Assembly (NCBI RefSeq): GCF_027667425.1
Contig: NZ_JAQEGR010000016.1
Coordinates: 1 to 64,000 of the forward strand
Origin: Fusicatenibacter saccharivorans
GTDB lineage: Bacteria > Bacillota > Clostridia > Lachnospirales > Lachnospiraceae
Reading direction: 5' to 3'
Length of the DNA stretch: 64,000 nt
Both the position numbers and the translations under genes were made by a program. Positions 24,770-33,667 of the stretch are shown here, in pieces (positions within the stretch are counted from its first letter, which is position 1; every line of letters starts with the position of its first letter). Below the pieces are notes generated by a model that was not told the DNA's origin, did not search any database, and saw only the letters and a list, made by a program, of their open reading frames with translations.

Positions 24770-25022
24770 ATGCCTCCTTTAACTGCTCATAAACCTCTGA
24801 TGGAATTTCTGCCTTCAGAGAACGGGAAAGTCCTTTGTTTTTCATTGCATTCCCCAGACATTCCAGAGAGCAGACATAAGCACCGCGTCCGTTCATTCTT
24901 CCGGTTGTGTCCGGAACAATCGTTCCTTCGGTGGTTTTCACCACGCGGATCATTTCTTTTTTGTTTTTCATTTCATTGCAGCCAATGCATTTACGCAGCG
25001 GCACTTTACGAACTGTACTCAA
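24744..25022 (-). CDS. rnpM: YlxR / RNase P modulator RnpM
   Basis: 92 residues. The family core RKCIGCNEMKNKKEMIRVV, then GRMNGRGAYVC, is complete. Recent work names the Bacillus protein RnpM, a modulator of RNase P. Located between nusA and ylxQ as in most Firmicutes. Confidence 0.93.
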   Translation of the reverse strand: MSTVRKVPLRKCIGCNEMKNKKEMIRVVKTTEGTIVPDTTGRMNGRGAYVCSLECLGNAMKNKGLSRSLKAEIPSEVYEQLKEAFAKIEQSK

Positions 25023-25052
25023 ATGCTCATCCCGCCTTTGTTTTTATTTTAA

Positions 25053-26237
25053 TTACTCTTCGTCTCCGGCTTTCTCTGCTGTTTCTACATCATTCTCGTC
25101 GAAGTTTTCTTCTGCAGAGATGGTTTCCTCCTCTGCTGCGGACTCATCGTAATTGTCCTCTTCCTCGTATTCCTCTTCTTCTACGTAGTCGAAGTCTCCT
25201 GCCTCGCGTGCCTGGGTCTCGCTCTTAATGTCGATCTTGAATCCGGTCAGACGTGCGGCAAGTCTTGCGTTCTGTCCCTCTTTACCGATGGCAAGGGAAA
25301 GCTGGTAATCCGGAACGATTACTTTTGCGGTCTTCTCATCCGGATCTGCCATAACGGAGATAACTTTTGCCGGGCTCAGTGCGTTCTCGATCAGGAGTGC
25401 CGGGTTCTCATCCCATGTAATGATGTCGATCTTCTCTCCGTTCAGCTCATTGACAACCGCGTTGACACGGCTTCCGTTCATACCGACGCATGCGCCGACT
25501 GCATCGACGTTCGGATCGTTGGACCATACTGCCATTTTCGTACGGCTTCCTGCCTCACGGGCAATGCTCTTGATCTCTACGATGCCTTCTGCAACCTCGG
25601 AAACCTCAGACTCAAAGAGACGTTTTACGAGTTCCGGATGGGTACGGGATACCATGACTTTCGGTCCCTTGGTTGTATTCTTTACTTCCAGAACGTATAC
25701 TTTCACACGCTGGGTCGGCTCAAATTTCTCGCCTTTGACCTGCTCGTTCTCGGTCAGCAGAGCGTCTACTTTACCGAGGTTGATGCTGACGTTGCGTCCC
25801 ACATAGCGCTGTACCACACCGGTAACCACATCGTGCTCTTTCTCGAAGTACTGATCAAACAGAACTTTACGCTCTTCCTCACGGATCTTCTGAAGAATGA
25901 CGTTTTTGGCATTCTGGGTTGCAATACGGCCGAACTCTTTGGATTTGATTTCTACCGGAACGATATCGCCGAGTTCATAGCGGGAGTCTGCACGTTTTGC
26001 ATCGGAAAGGGCGATCTCCATGATCGGATCCTGTACCAGATCAACAACGGTTTTCTCTGCTACGACTTTGAAATCACCAGTCTGGGCGTTAATGCTTACC
26101 TTTACATTATCTGCTTTGCCAAAATGGTTTTTACAGGCCTGGATCAGCGACTGCTCAATTGCCTCAAGCAGGGTATCTTTGCTGATATTCTTCTCTTTCT
26201 CAAGAACTTCAAGGGCCTCCATTAATTCTGTATTCAT
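25053..26237 (-). CDS. nusA: Transcription termination/antitermination protein NusA
   Basis: 394 residues. The N-terminal RNA-polymerase-binding domain is followed by S1 (about 135-200) and two KH domains (MNGSRVNAVVNELNGEKIDI, then VIVPDYQLSLAIGKEGQNARLAARLTG). A strongly acidic tail of about 45 residues ends the protein. The ATG at 26235-26237 has AGGAGG about 10 bases upstream; the longer frame would overlap rimP. Confidence 0.96.
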   Translation of the reverse strand: MNTELMEALEVLEKEKNISKDTLLEAIEQSLIQACKNHFGKADNVKVSINAQTGDFKVVAEKTVVDLVQDPIMEIALSDAKRADSRYELGDIVPVEIKSKEFGRIATQNAKNVILQKIREEERKVLFDQYFEKEHDVVTGVVQRYVGRNVSINLGKVDALLTENEQVKGEKFEPTQRVKVYVLEVKNTTKGPKVMVSRTHPELVKRLFESEVSEVAEGIVEIKSIAREAGSRTKMAVWSNDPNVDAVGACVGMNGSRVNAVVNELNGEKIDIITWDENPALLIENALSPAKVISVMADPDEKTAKVIVPDYQLSLAIGKEGQNARLAARLTGFKIDIKSETQAREAGDFDYVEEEEYEEEDNYDESAAEEETISAEENFDENDVETAEKAGDEE

Positions 26238-26268
26238 TTTTCTCTTTTCCTCCTGTATCTGCGTCTGT

Positions 26269-26736
26269 TTAGAAATCAAATGCTAAACGGATCAATGCAA
26301 TATCGCTTTTCTGGAAGACGCGCTCTGTTCCGTCCTCCTCCAAAATGGTCACACTGTTATCATCATATGCGGTGAGTATTCCGTAAAATTCCCGGTTTCT
26401 CTCGATCGCACGGTATGTCCGGATTTCCAGCTCTTTTCCCATGCTTCTCTTATAGTCTTTCTCTTTTTTCAGCGGACGTCCAAGGCCCGGGGAGCTGACC
26501 TCCATGATATAGGCGTCATCGATAAAGTCCTCTGCGTCCAGCCGGTCAGAAAATGCACGGCTGACGATTTCGCAGTCATCTACGGTAATTCCGCCTTCTT
26601 TGTCGATGTAAGCACGCAGGTACCAGGTACCGCCCTCTTTGACATACTCCACATCCACCAGTTCAAAACCATTGGCTTCTACAATCGGAGTGATCAGTTC
26701 TTCTGCCTTCTGTTCGTATTCTTCTCTTCTGCTCAA
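26269..26736 (-). CDS. rimP: Ribosome maturation factor RimP
   Basis: 155 residues. It helps build the 30S subunit. Contains NGFELVDVEYVKEGGTWYLR, IDKEGGITVDDCEIVSRA and YIMEVSSPGLGRPLK, then the Sm-like C-terminal part. First gene of the rimP-nusA-rnpM-ylxQ-infB-rbfA-nrnA-truB-ribF run. Confidence 0.96.
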   Translation of the reverse strand: MSRREEYEQKAEELITPIVEANGFELVDVEYVKEGGTWYLRAYIDKEGGITVDDCEIVSRAFSDRLDAEDFIDDAYIMEVSSPGLGRPLKKEKDYKRSMGKELEIRTYRAIERNREFYGILTAYDDNSVTILEEDGTERVFQKSDIALIRLAFDF

Positions 26737-26804
26737 ATCCTCACCACCTTTTTTGATTTAGGGAAACTTTCGAAAAATTCTTTCATTTCCCTGTACACAA
26801 GAAA

Positions 26805-26826
26805 GAGTGGACGAAATCGTCCACTC
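26805..26826 (-). terminator. Hairpin between the mscS gene and rimP (leader of the rimP operon)
   Basis: Perfect palindrome GAGTGGACGA-N2-TCGTCCACTC with TTTCTTG after it on minus. It lies downstream of the promoter at 26853-26881, so it is in the rimP leader and could attenuate the operon; it could also stop mscS transcripts. Confidence 0.55.
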
Positions 26827-26852
26827 CTTAACAGTCACTTATTAACAACTTT

Positions 26853-26881
26853 ACTATAGCACCTTTTCCGTGCAATTGCAA
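26853..26881 (-). promoter_or_regulatory. Promoter of the rimP-nusA-infB operon
   Basis: Minus strand TTGCAA, 17 bases, TATAGT, giving a leader of about 110 bases that contains the hairpin at 26805-26826. Confidence 0.7.
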
Positions 26882-26903
26882 GGGTTAATTTTCAAAATAT
26901 CCT

Positions 26904-27776
26904 TTATTTATCGCCTTTTCCGGCTTTTTTGTTCGCCGGTTCCGGGCAGATGTGGACATCGAGCTGGTTATACGGGATGGAAATTCCCGCCGCGTCAAAC
27001 TCTTCTTTGATGCGCTCATTCATTTTCCATTTGACCGGCCAGTAATTTTCCGTTGCGACCCAGGCGCGCAGACCGACCGTGATCGCGCTCTCGCCCAGCT
27101 CATCTACGAAAAACTGCTGCTCCTCCGACTGAAAATGCGGCTCCTCCTCAACGAGGCGGCGCAGGATATCCTTCGCTTTTCTGATATCGGACTCATAAGA
27201 AATGCCGACTTTGATTTCCAGCTTTCTGCGGTCCATTGCCGTCACGTTGATGATGGTGTGATTCGTAAGATTGGCGTTCGGGATCATGATGGTACGGTTG
27301 TCGATGCTGTTGATTGTCGTGTAATACATCTCAATCTTTTTGACCGTTCCCTCCTGGCCTTCGCCCGGGAAAATGATGTAGTCACCGACCTTAAATGGCT
27401 TCAGCAGCAGAATCATCACCCCGCCTGCAAAGTTTGAGAGGCCGCCCTGCAATGCCAGGGATACGGCAACGCCGGCGGAGGCGATGGCTGCTGCGATCGA
27501 CGCTTCGGATACGATGCCGAGCTGAACGATAATGGTCAGCACCAGCAGCGTGTTCAGACTGTATTTCACCATGGAAACGGTGAAACTGACCACCGCCTCC
27601 TCCGTGTGAAAACGCCGCATGTTTTTCCGGATCAGACCACAGAGCCACAGGATCAGTTTGCGTGCAACCAGAAACAGAATTACTGCAAACACAATCTTCA
27701 GCACCAGATCGGCAGCCGAAGAGGCCTTGTCGATCCAGTATTCATAGACGCGTTCCGCCGCTGTCAGATTCACCAT
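26904..27776 (-). CDS. Small-conductance mechanosensitive channel (MscS family)
   Basis: 290 residues. Three membrane segments; the third with following pore sequence ASAGVAVSLALQGGLSNFAG and VMILLLKPFKVGDYIIF is the MscS hallmark. The cytosolic beta domain follows (GTVKKIEMYYTTINSIDNR) and ends at PYNQLDVHI. It releases solutes on osmotic downshock. The start lies three bases after the glgB stop, so both are on one message. Confidence 0.94.
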   Translation of the reverse strand: MVNLTAAERVYEYWIDKASSAADLVLKIVFAVILFLVARKLILWLCGLIRKNMRRFHTEEAVVSFTVSMVKYSLNTLLVLTIIVQLGIVSEASIAAAIASAGVAVSLALQGGLSNFAGGVMILLLKPFKVGDYIIFPGEGQEGTVKKIEMYYTTINSIDNRTIMIPNANLTNHTIINVTAMDRRKLEIKVGISYESDIRKAKDILRRLVEEEPHFQSEEQQFFVDELGESAITVGLRAWVATENYWPVKWKMNERIKEEFDAAGISIPYNQLDVHICPEPANKKAGKGDK

Positions 27777-27779
27777 GTG

Positions 27780-30521
27780 TTATCTCTCCTCTGTCTCGAA
27801 TTTTCTCTGCAGCTCCTCGCCGAGTTCACTCATGCCTGTGCTTTTTTTCGTTTTTGTCTCTGGTTTTGCCTCTGATTTTGCTTCCGACTTGGTTTCCGGC
27901 TTTGTAGCCGGCTTCTTTTCCGGATCGGCGGCTGCGCGGTATTTTTCCACGGCTTTTGCTGCCTCTGCCGCTGCGGATTTTCCGGCTTTCACCAGCTTGT
28001 CCACCGTCTGCTCTACCGTTTTCACCGGTTTGCTGTCGATCGCCTGCTTTACGGCTTTCTCCACCTTCTCTGTCGCAGTCGTAGTTCCCTGCTTTTTCTC
28101 TGCGGTTTTCACCGTTTTTTCCGATACCTTTTTCTCTGCTTTTTTCTCTGCTTTTTGAGCAGTCTTTGTTGTTTTCTTTGCTTTTACTGCTTTTACTGCT
28201 TTTACTGCTTCTTCCGTTTTTCCAGCCGGTTTTCCCTTCTTTCCGGTTTTCTTCTCTGCTGCCGCTTTCGCTGCAGTTTTTGCCTTTGCGCTCTTATTGC
28301 TTGCAGCGCCCGTCTCCGGCTTCGTATAAGAAAATACCTGAACAGAAAGCGGTGCGAGTTTTACGGTAATCGAGTTTTTCCGCTCGTCGCACTCTGTTTT
28401 TTTCGACATTTTCACGCGTGGATTTCCGACGCCTGTTCCGCCATAGCTTTCCGCATCGCTGTTGAACATCTCTTTGTACTTTCCTGGATACGGCACACCA
28501 ATGCGGAAATCATCGTACTCGACATTCGAGAAGTTGCATATGACAAGCAGCGTATCTTCTTTCTTCCTTGTTCTGCGAAGGAAGATCAGAAGATTCTTTT
28601 CCCACTCCATGCCATTGATCCACTCAAAGCCCTCCGGCTTTTCGTCAAGCTGATACAATGCCGGATTTGCTTTGTAGAATGCATGAAGTGCCGCCATATA
28701 GTTCTTTAACTGCAGATGTTTCTTGTCCTCAAGAAGCTCCCAGGACAGGGACTGTTTCTCATTCCACTCTTTTTCCTGTCCAAATTCCTGTCCCATAAAC
28801 AGAAGCTTCTTTCCGGGATGCACCATCTGATAAGCGTACGCCAGACGAAGATTTGCCATTTTCTGCTCCGGTGTACCCGGCATTTTGGTATACATAGACC
28901 CTTTCAGGTGAACCACTTCATCGTGCGACAGACTCAGCATGAATTTCTCCGAGTATGCATATACCATAGAAAAAGTCAGCTGATCGTGATGTGCCCCGCG
29001 GTATACCGGATCGTTTTTCATATATTCCGTAAAATCATTCATCCAGCCCATGTTCCACTTGTAGTCGAAGCCAAGTCCTTCATCGTCGAGTTCTCCCGTC
29101 ACCTTCGGCCATGCAGTCGATTCCTCTGCGATAAGAAGCGCATCCGGGAACTCTTTTTTGAAGATGGAGTTCAGATGTTTTAAAAATTCGATTGCCTCAA
29201 GGTTCTCATTTCCGCCGTAGATATTTGCGACCCACTCCCCGTCCTGCTTGCCATAATCAAGATACAGCATCGATGCAACCGCATCCATACGGATTCCGTC
29301 GGCATGGTACTCTTTTGCCCAGAAAAGCGCATTGGCGATCAGGAAGTTCTTTACTTCCGGTCTGCCGTAATTGTAAATCAGCGTGCCCCAGTGTGGATGG
29401 GATCCCTGTCTCGGGTCAAAATGCTCGTACAGACACGTTCCGTCAAACGCAGAAAGTCCGAAGGTATCGCGCGGGAAGTGTGCCGGTACCCAGTCGAGAA
29501 TAACACCAATGTCGTTCTGGTGCATCGTATCCATAAAATAGCGGAAGTCATCCGGCGTTCCGTATCGTGCTGTCGGTGCGTAATAGCCCGTTACCTGATA
29601 ACCCCAGGATTCATCGAGTGGATGCTCCATCACCGGCATCAGCTCAACATGGGTGTAGCCGAGCTCTTTCACATAAGAAGCCAGCATCGGAGCGATCTCA
29701 CGGTAGTTATAAAATTCACGGCCATCGTCCGGTTTTTTCCAGGAGCCAAGATGCACTTCATAAACAGAAATCGGCGCTTTGTCGCCCTGTGTGACACCAC
29801 GCTTCTTCATCCAGTTCTCATCCTGCCAGGCATATTTTCCAAGATCAACCACAACACTCGCATTGTTCGGACGCAGCTGTGCTGCATTCGCGTATGGATC
29901 CGATTTCAGATACGTCAGACCGCCCTTTGCCTTAATTTCATATTTATAGATGTCGCCCGCGCGAACACCGGGGATAAAGAGTTCATAGATCCCGGACTCC
30001 AGAAGATTCATCTGATATGCTCTTCCGTCCCAGTTATTGAAATCCCCGACAACGCTGACACGGATCGCATTCGGTGCCCAGACAGCGAAGTAAACACCAC
30101 TGATACCATCGATCTTTACCGGGTGTGCACCCATCTTCTCATAGATGGAATAACAGATGCCGTTTTCAAACTGTTTCTGTTCCTGCTCGGTGAACTGCAT
30201 CGGATAGGCATATGGATCGTAATGCTCCATCTGGTTTCCGTCGCCGTCCCAGTAGATCAGCGTATAGGACGGAATTTTCTTTCCCGGAAGCAGCACAGCG
30301 AAAAATCCCGCCTCATCCTCGCAAACCATCTCGGTCTGTTTTCCGTCGCGGATCGTATGTACGGCTGCACGGGTTGCACCCGGGAAAAACGCCTGAATCA
30401 AAATACCATCCTCCGTTACGCGCGGTCCCAAGATGTCTCTTGGATGATTTTCCTCAGAATAGACCACGGCTTCTATTTCCGCCCAATCCATATAATCGTA
30501 TAATTTTTCTTCCATTTTCAA
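27780..30521 (-). CDS. glgB: 1,4-alpha-glucan branching enzyme with a long Lys/Ala-rich tail
   Basis: GH13 glycogen branching enzyme, 913 residues. An N-terminal CBM48-like domain (GVYFAVWAPNAIRVSVVGDFN) precedes the catalytic barrel: DGIRMDAVASMLYLDY (nucleophile Asp), LIAEESTAWP (acid/base Glu) and MLSLSHDEVVH. The barrel-type enzyme ends near VQVFSYTKPE. A further ~180 residues are almost only Lys, Ala, Thr, Glu, Val and Pro, resembling histone H1 C-termini (repeats such as KAVKAVKAKK and TKPETKSEAKSEAK), before a short normal-looking end (MSELGEELQRKFETEER). The start may be TTG 30519-30521 (AGGAGG 10 bases away) or ATG 30513-30515. Confidence 0.93.
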   Translation of the reverse strand: MKMEEKLYDYMDWAEIEAVVYSEENHPRDILGPRVTEDGILIQAFFPGATRAAVHTIRDGKQTEMVCEDEAGFFAVLLPGKKIPSYTLIYWDGDGNQMEHYDPYAYPMQFTEQEQKQFENGICYSIYEKMGAHPVKIDGISGVYFAVWAPNAIRVSVVGDFNNWDGRAYQMNLLESGIYELFIPGVRAGDIYKYEIKAKGGLTYLKSDPYANAAQLRPNNASVVVDLGKYAWQDENWMKKRGVTQGDKAPISVYEVHLGSWKKPDDGREFYNYREIAPMLASYVKELGYTHVELMPVMEHPLDESWGYQVTGYYAPTARYGTPDDFRYFMDTMHQNDIGVILDWVPAHFPRDTFGLSAFDGTCLYEHFDPRQGSHPHWGTLIYNYGRPEVKNFLIANALFWAKEYHADGIRMDAVASMLYLDYGKQDGEWVANIYGGNENLEAIEFLKHLNSIFKKEFPDALLIAEESTAWPKVTGELDDEGLGFDYKWNMGWMNDFTEYMKNDPVYRGAHHDQLTFSMVYAYSEKFMLSLSHDEVVHLKGSMYTKMPGTPEQKMANLRLAYAYQMVHPGKKLLFMGQEFGQEKEWNEKQSLSWELLEDKKHLQLKNYMAALHAFYKANPALYQLDEKPEGFEWINGMEWEKNLLIFLRRTRKKEDTLLVICNFSNVEYDDFRIGVPYPGKYKEMFNSDAESYGGTGVGNPRVKMSKKTECDERKNSITVKLAPLSVQVFSYTKPETGAASNKSAKAKTAAKAAAEKKTGKKGKPAGKTEEAVKAVKAVKAKKTTKTAQKAEKKAEKKVSEKTVKTAEKKQGTTTATEKVEKAVKQAIDSKPVKTVEQTVDKLVKAGKSAAAEAAKAVEKYRAAADPEKKPATKPETKSEAKSEAKPETKTKKSTGMSELGEELQRKFETEER

Positions 30522-30615
30522 AATTATAACCCCTCCTTTTTTATTTTACGTGCTCTCGCTGCTGCTTCCCCCATACAAAATCGCATAAAAAAGCACTCAT
30601 TCATGCCAGAGCGTG

Positions 30616-30737
30616 TTTGAAAAAAGCTTTTCGTGAGCTGCGAGTCCCATTTTCAGCCCAAACGGTCTGCAGCAACCGGATAAGGTCAAAACAGATCGCG
30701 AAGTGGGGCTTGCAGATTGTGGAAATGATTTTTCAAA
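30616..30737. repeat. Long imperfect hairpin element upstream of glgB
   Basis: Outer arms TTTGAAAAA (30616-) and TTTTTCAAA (30729-30737), and inner arms CTGCGAGTCCCA (30638-30649) and TGGGGCTTGCAG (30704-30715), pair with G-U mismatches. A 120-base non-coding stem of this kind looks like a MITE-like or dispersed palindromic element. It lies between the unknown gene at 30796 and glgB; no terminator or promoter is separately clear in the 274-base gap. Confidence 0.5.
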
Positions 30738-30795
30738 TTCTGTTTTTATTCTACCATCCTAACTGCGATTGTACAATGCAAATCTGGTTTGTTTT

Positions 30796-32031
30796 TTATT
30801 CATTTCCTACGATTACGGCAAGATCTTCATCTGTCGTCTGCATCTCATCGTTCTCAAACCAGATACTGTAAATGTTCTGTGAAGTCAGTGTTTCCAGGGA
30901 CTCCCTGGAAAGCGATTCGGCCTGATAATCAGAAAATGCTGCAAGCAGCGTATTGGCACAGCCATATTCACCGGAATAGACGATCAGTTCGGAGGCTGCT
31001 GTGTGGTCTTTTCCGTCTGCCGCGCTAAGATACGGCGTGCGCATCGTTCCGTCCTGATACTGGTAATAGCGGTACGCATCCGGGCTGCCCGCCTGGTAAG
31101 CGTGGAAAAACACGATGCTTTTCGGTCCTTCATACGTCATTGTTCCGTATGACTGGATTTCGTTCCCGGAAAGATGATACAGCGGATACCGGTACTCTTT
31201 TTCTCCCGTCTCATCGAGACAGCGCACGAAACCGTCCTTACTGGAAATAATGCCGAGCTGATAGCCCTCGCCACGAATCGTATCCGCCAGATAATCAATC
31301 AAAAAAGCATTTTTCATCCAGAAAAAGTCGAGATATGCGGTATAGCCCATCTCTGCGGCATACGCCTGATACGCGTCTGACACATGCAGACAGACCTGGT
31401 TTTCCCCTGACAGCTCCAGTGAAATATCATCCGGGTTCTGTGTAAAGGCAGCAACTGCTGCCGTTTCTTCTGCTGCCGCATCGTTCCGGTTCGGATCAAA
31501 CTGCGCTGCAGCCGCATCATCATTGCTGGCGCAGAGATTTTCCAGGGACGCATACAGCGGTCCCAGATAAATTTCCCGGCAATTGGCATCGGATACTTTT
31601 TTCAGTGCATCGTATAAAACCGGATCTACCGTCAGCACTTCATTTGGATGCTGGTTGATATCATACAGGTTTGTCACATCCTCAAAGCTCTCATCTATAT
31701 TGAAAAGCCGGTAGCCTTTCACTGCCGCATCTGTGTAAAGCAGCGAAAGCGCCTTTGCCTCCCCGCCTGCAGAAACCCCGCTTGCGCCAACGTTATATTT
31801 CAAGGTAAAATCCTCACCGCAGTTCAAATCCGCGCCTGCCTTTACACTGATCTCACGCCAGCCGGAATCTCCATGCAGAAAGTTCATAAAACCATACACC
31901 AGAAAACCGGATCCAATCGCCAGAAGCAGTACTACAAGCAGGATGCGCCGTCCGACATTTTTTTCGGAAAGCCAGACCTTCTGTACCGGCTTTGGCAGCC
32001 GTCTGTTCGGATCTTTTACTGTTCTTCCCAT
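30796..32031 (-). CDS. Membrane-anchored protein of unknown function
   Basis: 411 residues that I cannot assign with confidence. A basic N-terminus (to about 25) precedes one hydrophobic helix (about 29-49); the remainder is extracellular by the positive-inside rule. The order of segments (DESFEDVTNLYDINQHPNE early, a middle containing IDYLADTIRGEGYQLGIIS, and a late ELIVYSGEYGCANTLLAAFSD) faintly recalls the layout of ApbE flavin transferases, but their metal and FAD residues are not evident. The ATG at 32029-32031 follows GAGGAG. It lies downstream of the opp terminator, on the same strand as opp and glgB. Confidence 0.6.
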   Translation of the reverse strand: MGRTVKDPNRRLPKPVQKVWLSEKNVGRRILLVVLLLAIGSGFLVYGFMNFLHGDSGWREISVKAGADLNCGEDFTLKYNVGASGVSAGGEAKALSLLYTDAAVKGYRLFNIDESFEDVTNLYDINQHPNEVLTVDPVLYDALKKVSDANCREIYLGPLYASLENLCASNDDAAAAQFDPNRNDAAAEETAAVAAFTQNPDDISLELSGENQVCLHVSDAYQAYAAEMGYTAYLDFFWMKNAFLIDYLADTIRGEGYQLGIISSKDGFVRCLDETGEKEYRYPLYHLSGNEIQSYGTMTYEGPKSIVFFHAYQAGSPDAYRYYQYQDGTMRTPYLSAADGKDHTAASELIVYSGEYGCANTLLAAFSDYQAESLSRESLETLTSQNIYSIWFENDEMQTTDEDLAVIVGNE

Positions 32032-32163
32032 TTTTTTGCTCCTCTTTCATTCTAATTTTCCTTTTCCGCTGTGATTTATTGTCCCAAAAAACACATCGCC
32101 CGTCAAGTAAAATCGGAACGGAATTCATCTCGCACTTCGTTCCGGAAGCCACAACTTTTTTAA

Positions 32164-32272
32164 TTTACAGAAAATTTCAACGAAGTTTCCTGTAAACTAT
32201 GAGAAACACGCTCCGCGAGTTTCTCAAGTTATCGCGGCAGTCGCCAAGGTCTCGTGCAAGCACGGACTTTGG
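32164..32272. repeat. Three hairpins in the gap between opp and the unknown gene
   Basis: TTTACAG...CTGTAAA (32164-32196), GAGAAAC-N11-GTTTCTC (32201-32225) and GCCAAGGTC...GACTTTGGC (about 32240-32272) follow one another in a 319-base gap with no open frame. They resemble the structured elements at 18328 and 40928 in style, not in exact sequence. Confidence 0.45.
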
Positions 32273-32289
32273 CTCGTTGCTAGCGTAAA

Positions 32290-32334
32290 TCAAAAAAAGC
32301 GGCACCGGAACCTTTTTCCTGGTTCCGGGCCACT
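32290..32334 (-). terminator. Terminator of the opp operon
   Basis: Minus strand: AGTGGC-CCGGAACC, loop, GGTTCCGG-T-GCCGCT, then TTTTTTTG, shortly after the oppF stop. Confidence 0.85.
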
Positions 32335-32350
32335 TTTTCTTTCCTGTCCA

Positions 32351-33655
32351 CTATAGGGCAACTAAAATCAATGCAATGATAAAGATCAGGAGAATCACGG
32401 CAAGTACAGCAAATCCGTACAGCGCGCCCTGCTTGCATGCTTTGTAGTTGTGATAGTACTGTTTCTTTTTGTATACCATCGCTGCGATGATACCGATGAT
32501 CGGGAAGAAGAATGACAGCACTTTGTACCAGACGCTTCCGGTATCGTGAACCGGAGTTTTCAGGAATTCGTCTTCTGCCTTGGAAAGATGAACCTCGTGG
32601 TTCTCCTCTTTTACTTCCTCGCCAGGCTTTCGGATGGTGATCGGCTGCAACGGCTCTCCCTTTTCACGGAGTGCCTTGTACTCTTCGATCTCTTTTTTAT
32701 TTCCATATACAAAGTGGTTGTGTCCGATATCCACGAACTCCGGTTTGTCCACAGAATAATCGTGAATGGACGGGTCGTAGGTGTACAGCACCTTATTCTT
32801 CTCGAGCTGCGGATCCGGAATCGGAATGGCAGAGATCAGGGAATGCGTGTACGGGTGCAGTGGGAAGTTGAACAGCTCCTCTGCGTCCGCAACCTCTACG
32901 ATGTTTCCTTTGTAGATAACACCGATACGGTCGGAAATGAACCGTACGATGGAAAGGTCATGAGCAATAAACAGATAGGTAACCTGTTTTTCTCTCTGGA
33001 ATTTCTTCAGCAGATTGAGGACCTGGGCACGGATCGATACGTCCAGTGCGGAGATCGGCTCATCGGCTACAACCAGCTCCGGCTCCATAACCATGGCACG
33101 GGCCAGACCGATACGCTGGCGCTGTCCGCCGGAAAACTCATGTGGATAACGGGTCAGATGCTCCGGCAGAAGACCAACCTCGTTGATCATATTCTCTACC
33201 TTCTTCACACGGTCTGCCTCGTTCTCGTACAGATGGAAGTTGTAAAGACCCTCGGATACGATATAATCGACCGTCGCACGCTCATTTAACGATGCGGCAG
33301 GATCCTGGAATACCATCTGAATGTTTCGGATAACCTCCCGGTCCAGGGAATGCGGAATCTTGCCGGAAATTTTAACACCCTTGTACAGGATCTCTCCTGC
33401 GGAACACGGGTTGACACGAATGACCGCACGGCCGATCGTTGTCTTTCCGGAACCGGACTCGCCTACGAGGGAGAAGGTCTCTCCCTTGTAGATGTCAAAA
33501 GAAGCATTTTTTACCGCTTTGACTGCGTCATCGCCCTTGCCGAAAGTGATATCTACATTTTTTACCTGCAGTAAGATTTCTCTTCCATTTTCGTCAATCG
33601 GACCATGCTCCGGCAGATGCGAAACAGTGGTCTTGCTTTCCTGCTTTGTAGACAC
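32351..33655 (-). CDS. oppF: Oligopeptide ABC transporter ATPase OppF, with C-terminal membrane segments
   Basis: 434 residues; normal OppF has about 310-330. The nucleotide-binding domain is complete: GESGSGKTT (Walker A), VFQDPAASLN (Q-loop), EFSGGQRQRIGLARA (signature), VVADEPISALD (Walker B), FIAHDLS (H-loop), and an oligopeptide-type C-terminal part. Beyond this, about 100 extra residues include two hydrophobic segments (VLSFFFPIIGIIAAMVY and a longer last one ending in LILVAL). I prefer the GTG at 33653-33655, since AGGAG is nine bases upstream; a TTG at 33659-33661 is too close. Last gene of the opp operon. Confidence 0.9.
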   Translation of the reverse strand: MSTKQESKTTVSHLPEHGPIDENGREILLQVKNVDITFGKGDDAVKAVKNASFDIYKGETFSLVGESGSGKTTIGRAVIRVNPCSAGEILYKGVKISGKIPHSLDREVIRNIQMVFQDPAASLNERATVDYIVSEGLYNFHLYENEADRVKKVENMINEVGLLPEHLTRYPHEFSGGQRQRIGLARAMVMEPELVVADEPISALDVSIRAQVLNLLKKFQREKQVTYLFIAHDLSIVRFISDRIGVIYKGNIVEVADAEELFNFPLHPYTHSLISAIPIPDPQLEKNKVLYTYDPSIHDYSVDKPEFVDIGHNHFVYGNKKEIEEYKALREKGEPLQPITIRKPGEEVKEENHEVHLSKAEDEFLKTPVHDTGSVWYKVLSFFFPIIGIIAAMVYKKKQYYHNYKACKQGALYGFAVLAVILLIFIIALILVAL

Positions 33656-33667
33656 TTTCAAACTCTC

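Noticed and set aside
28155..28709. Cys/Phe-rich plus-strand ORFs opposite glgB
   Set aside because: They are complements of the Lys/Ala-rich repeats and show no start signals or family features.
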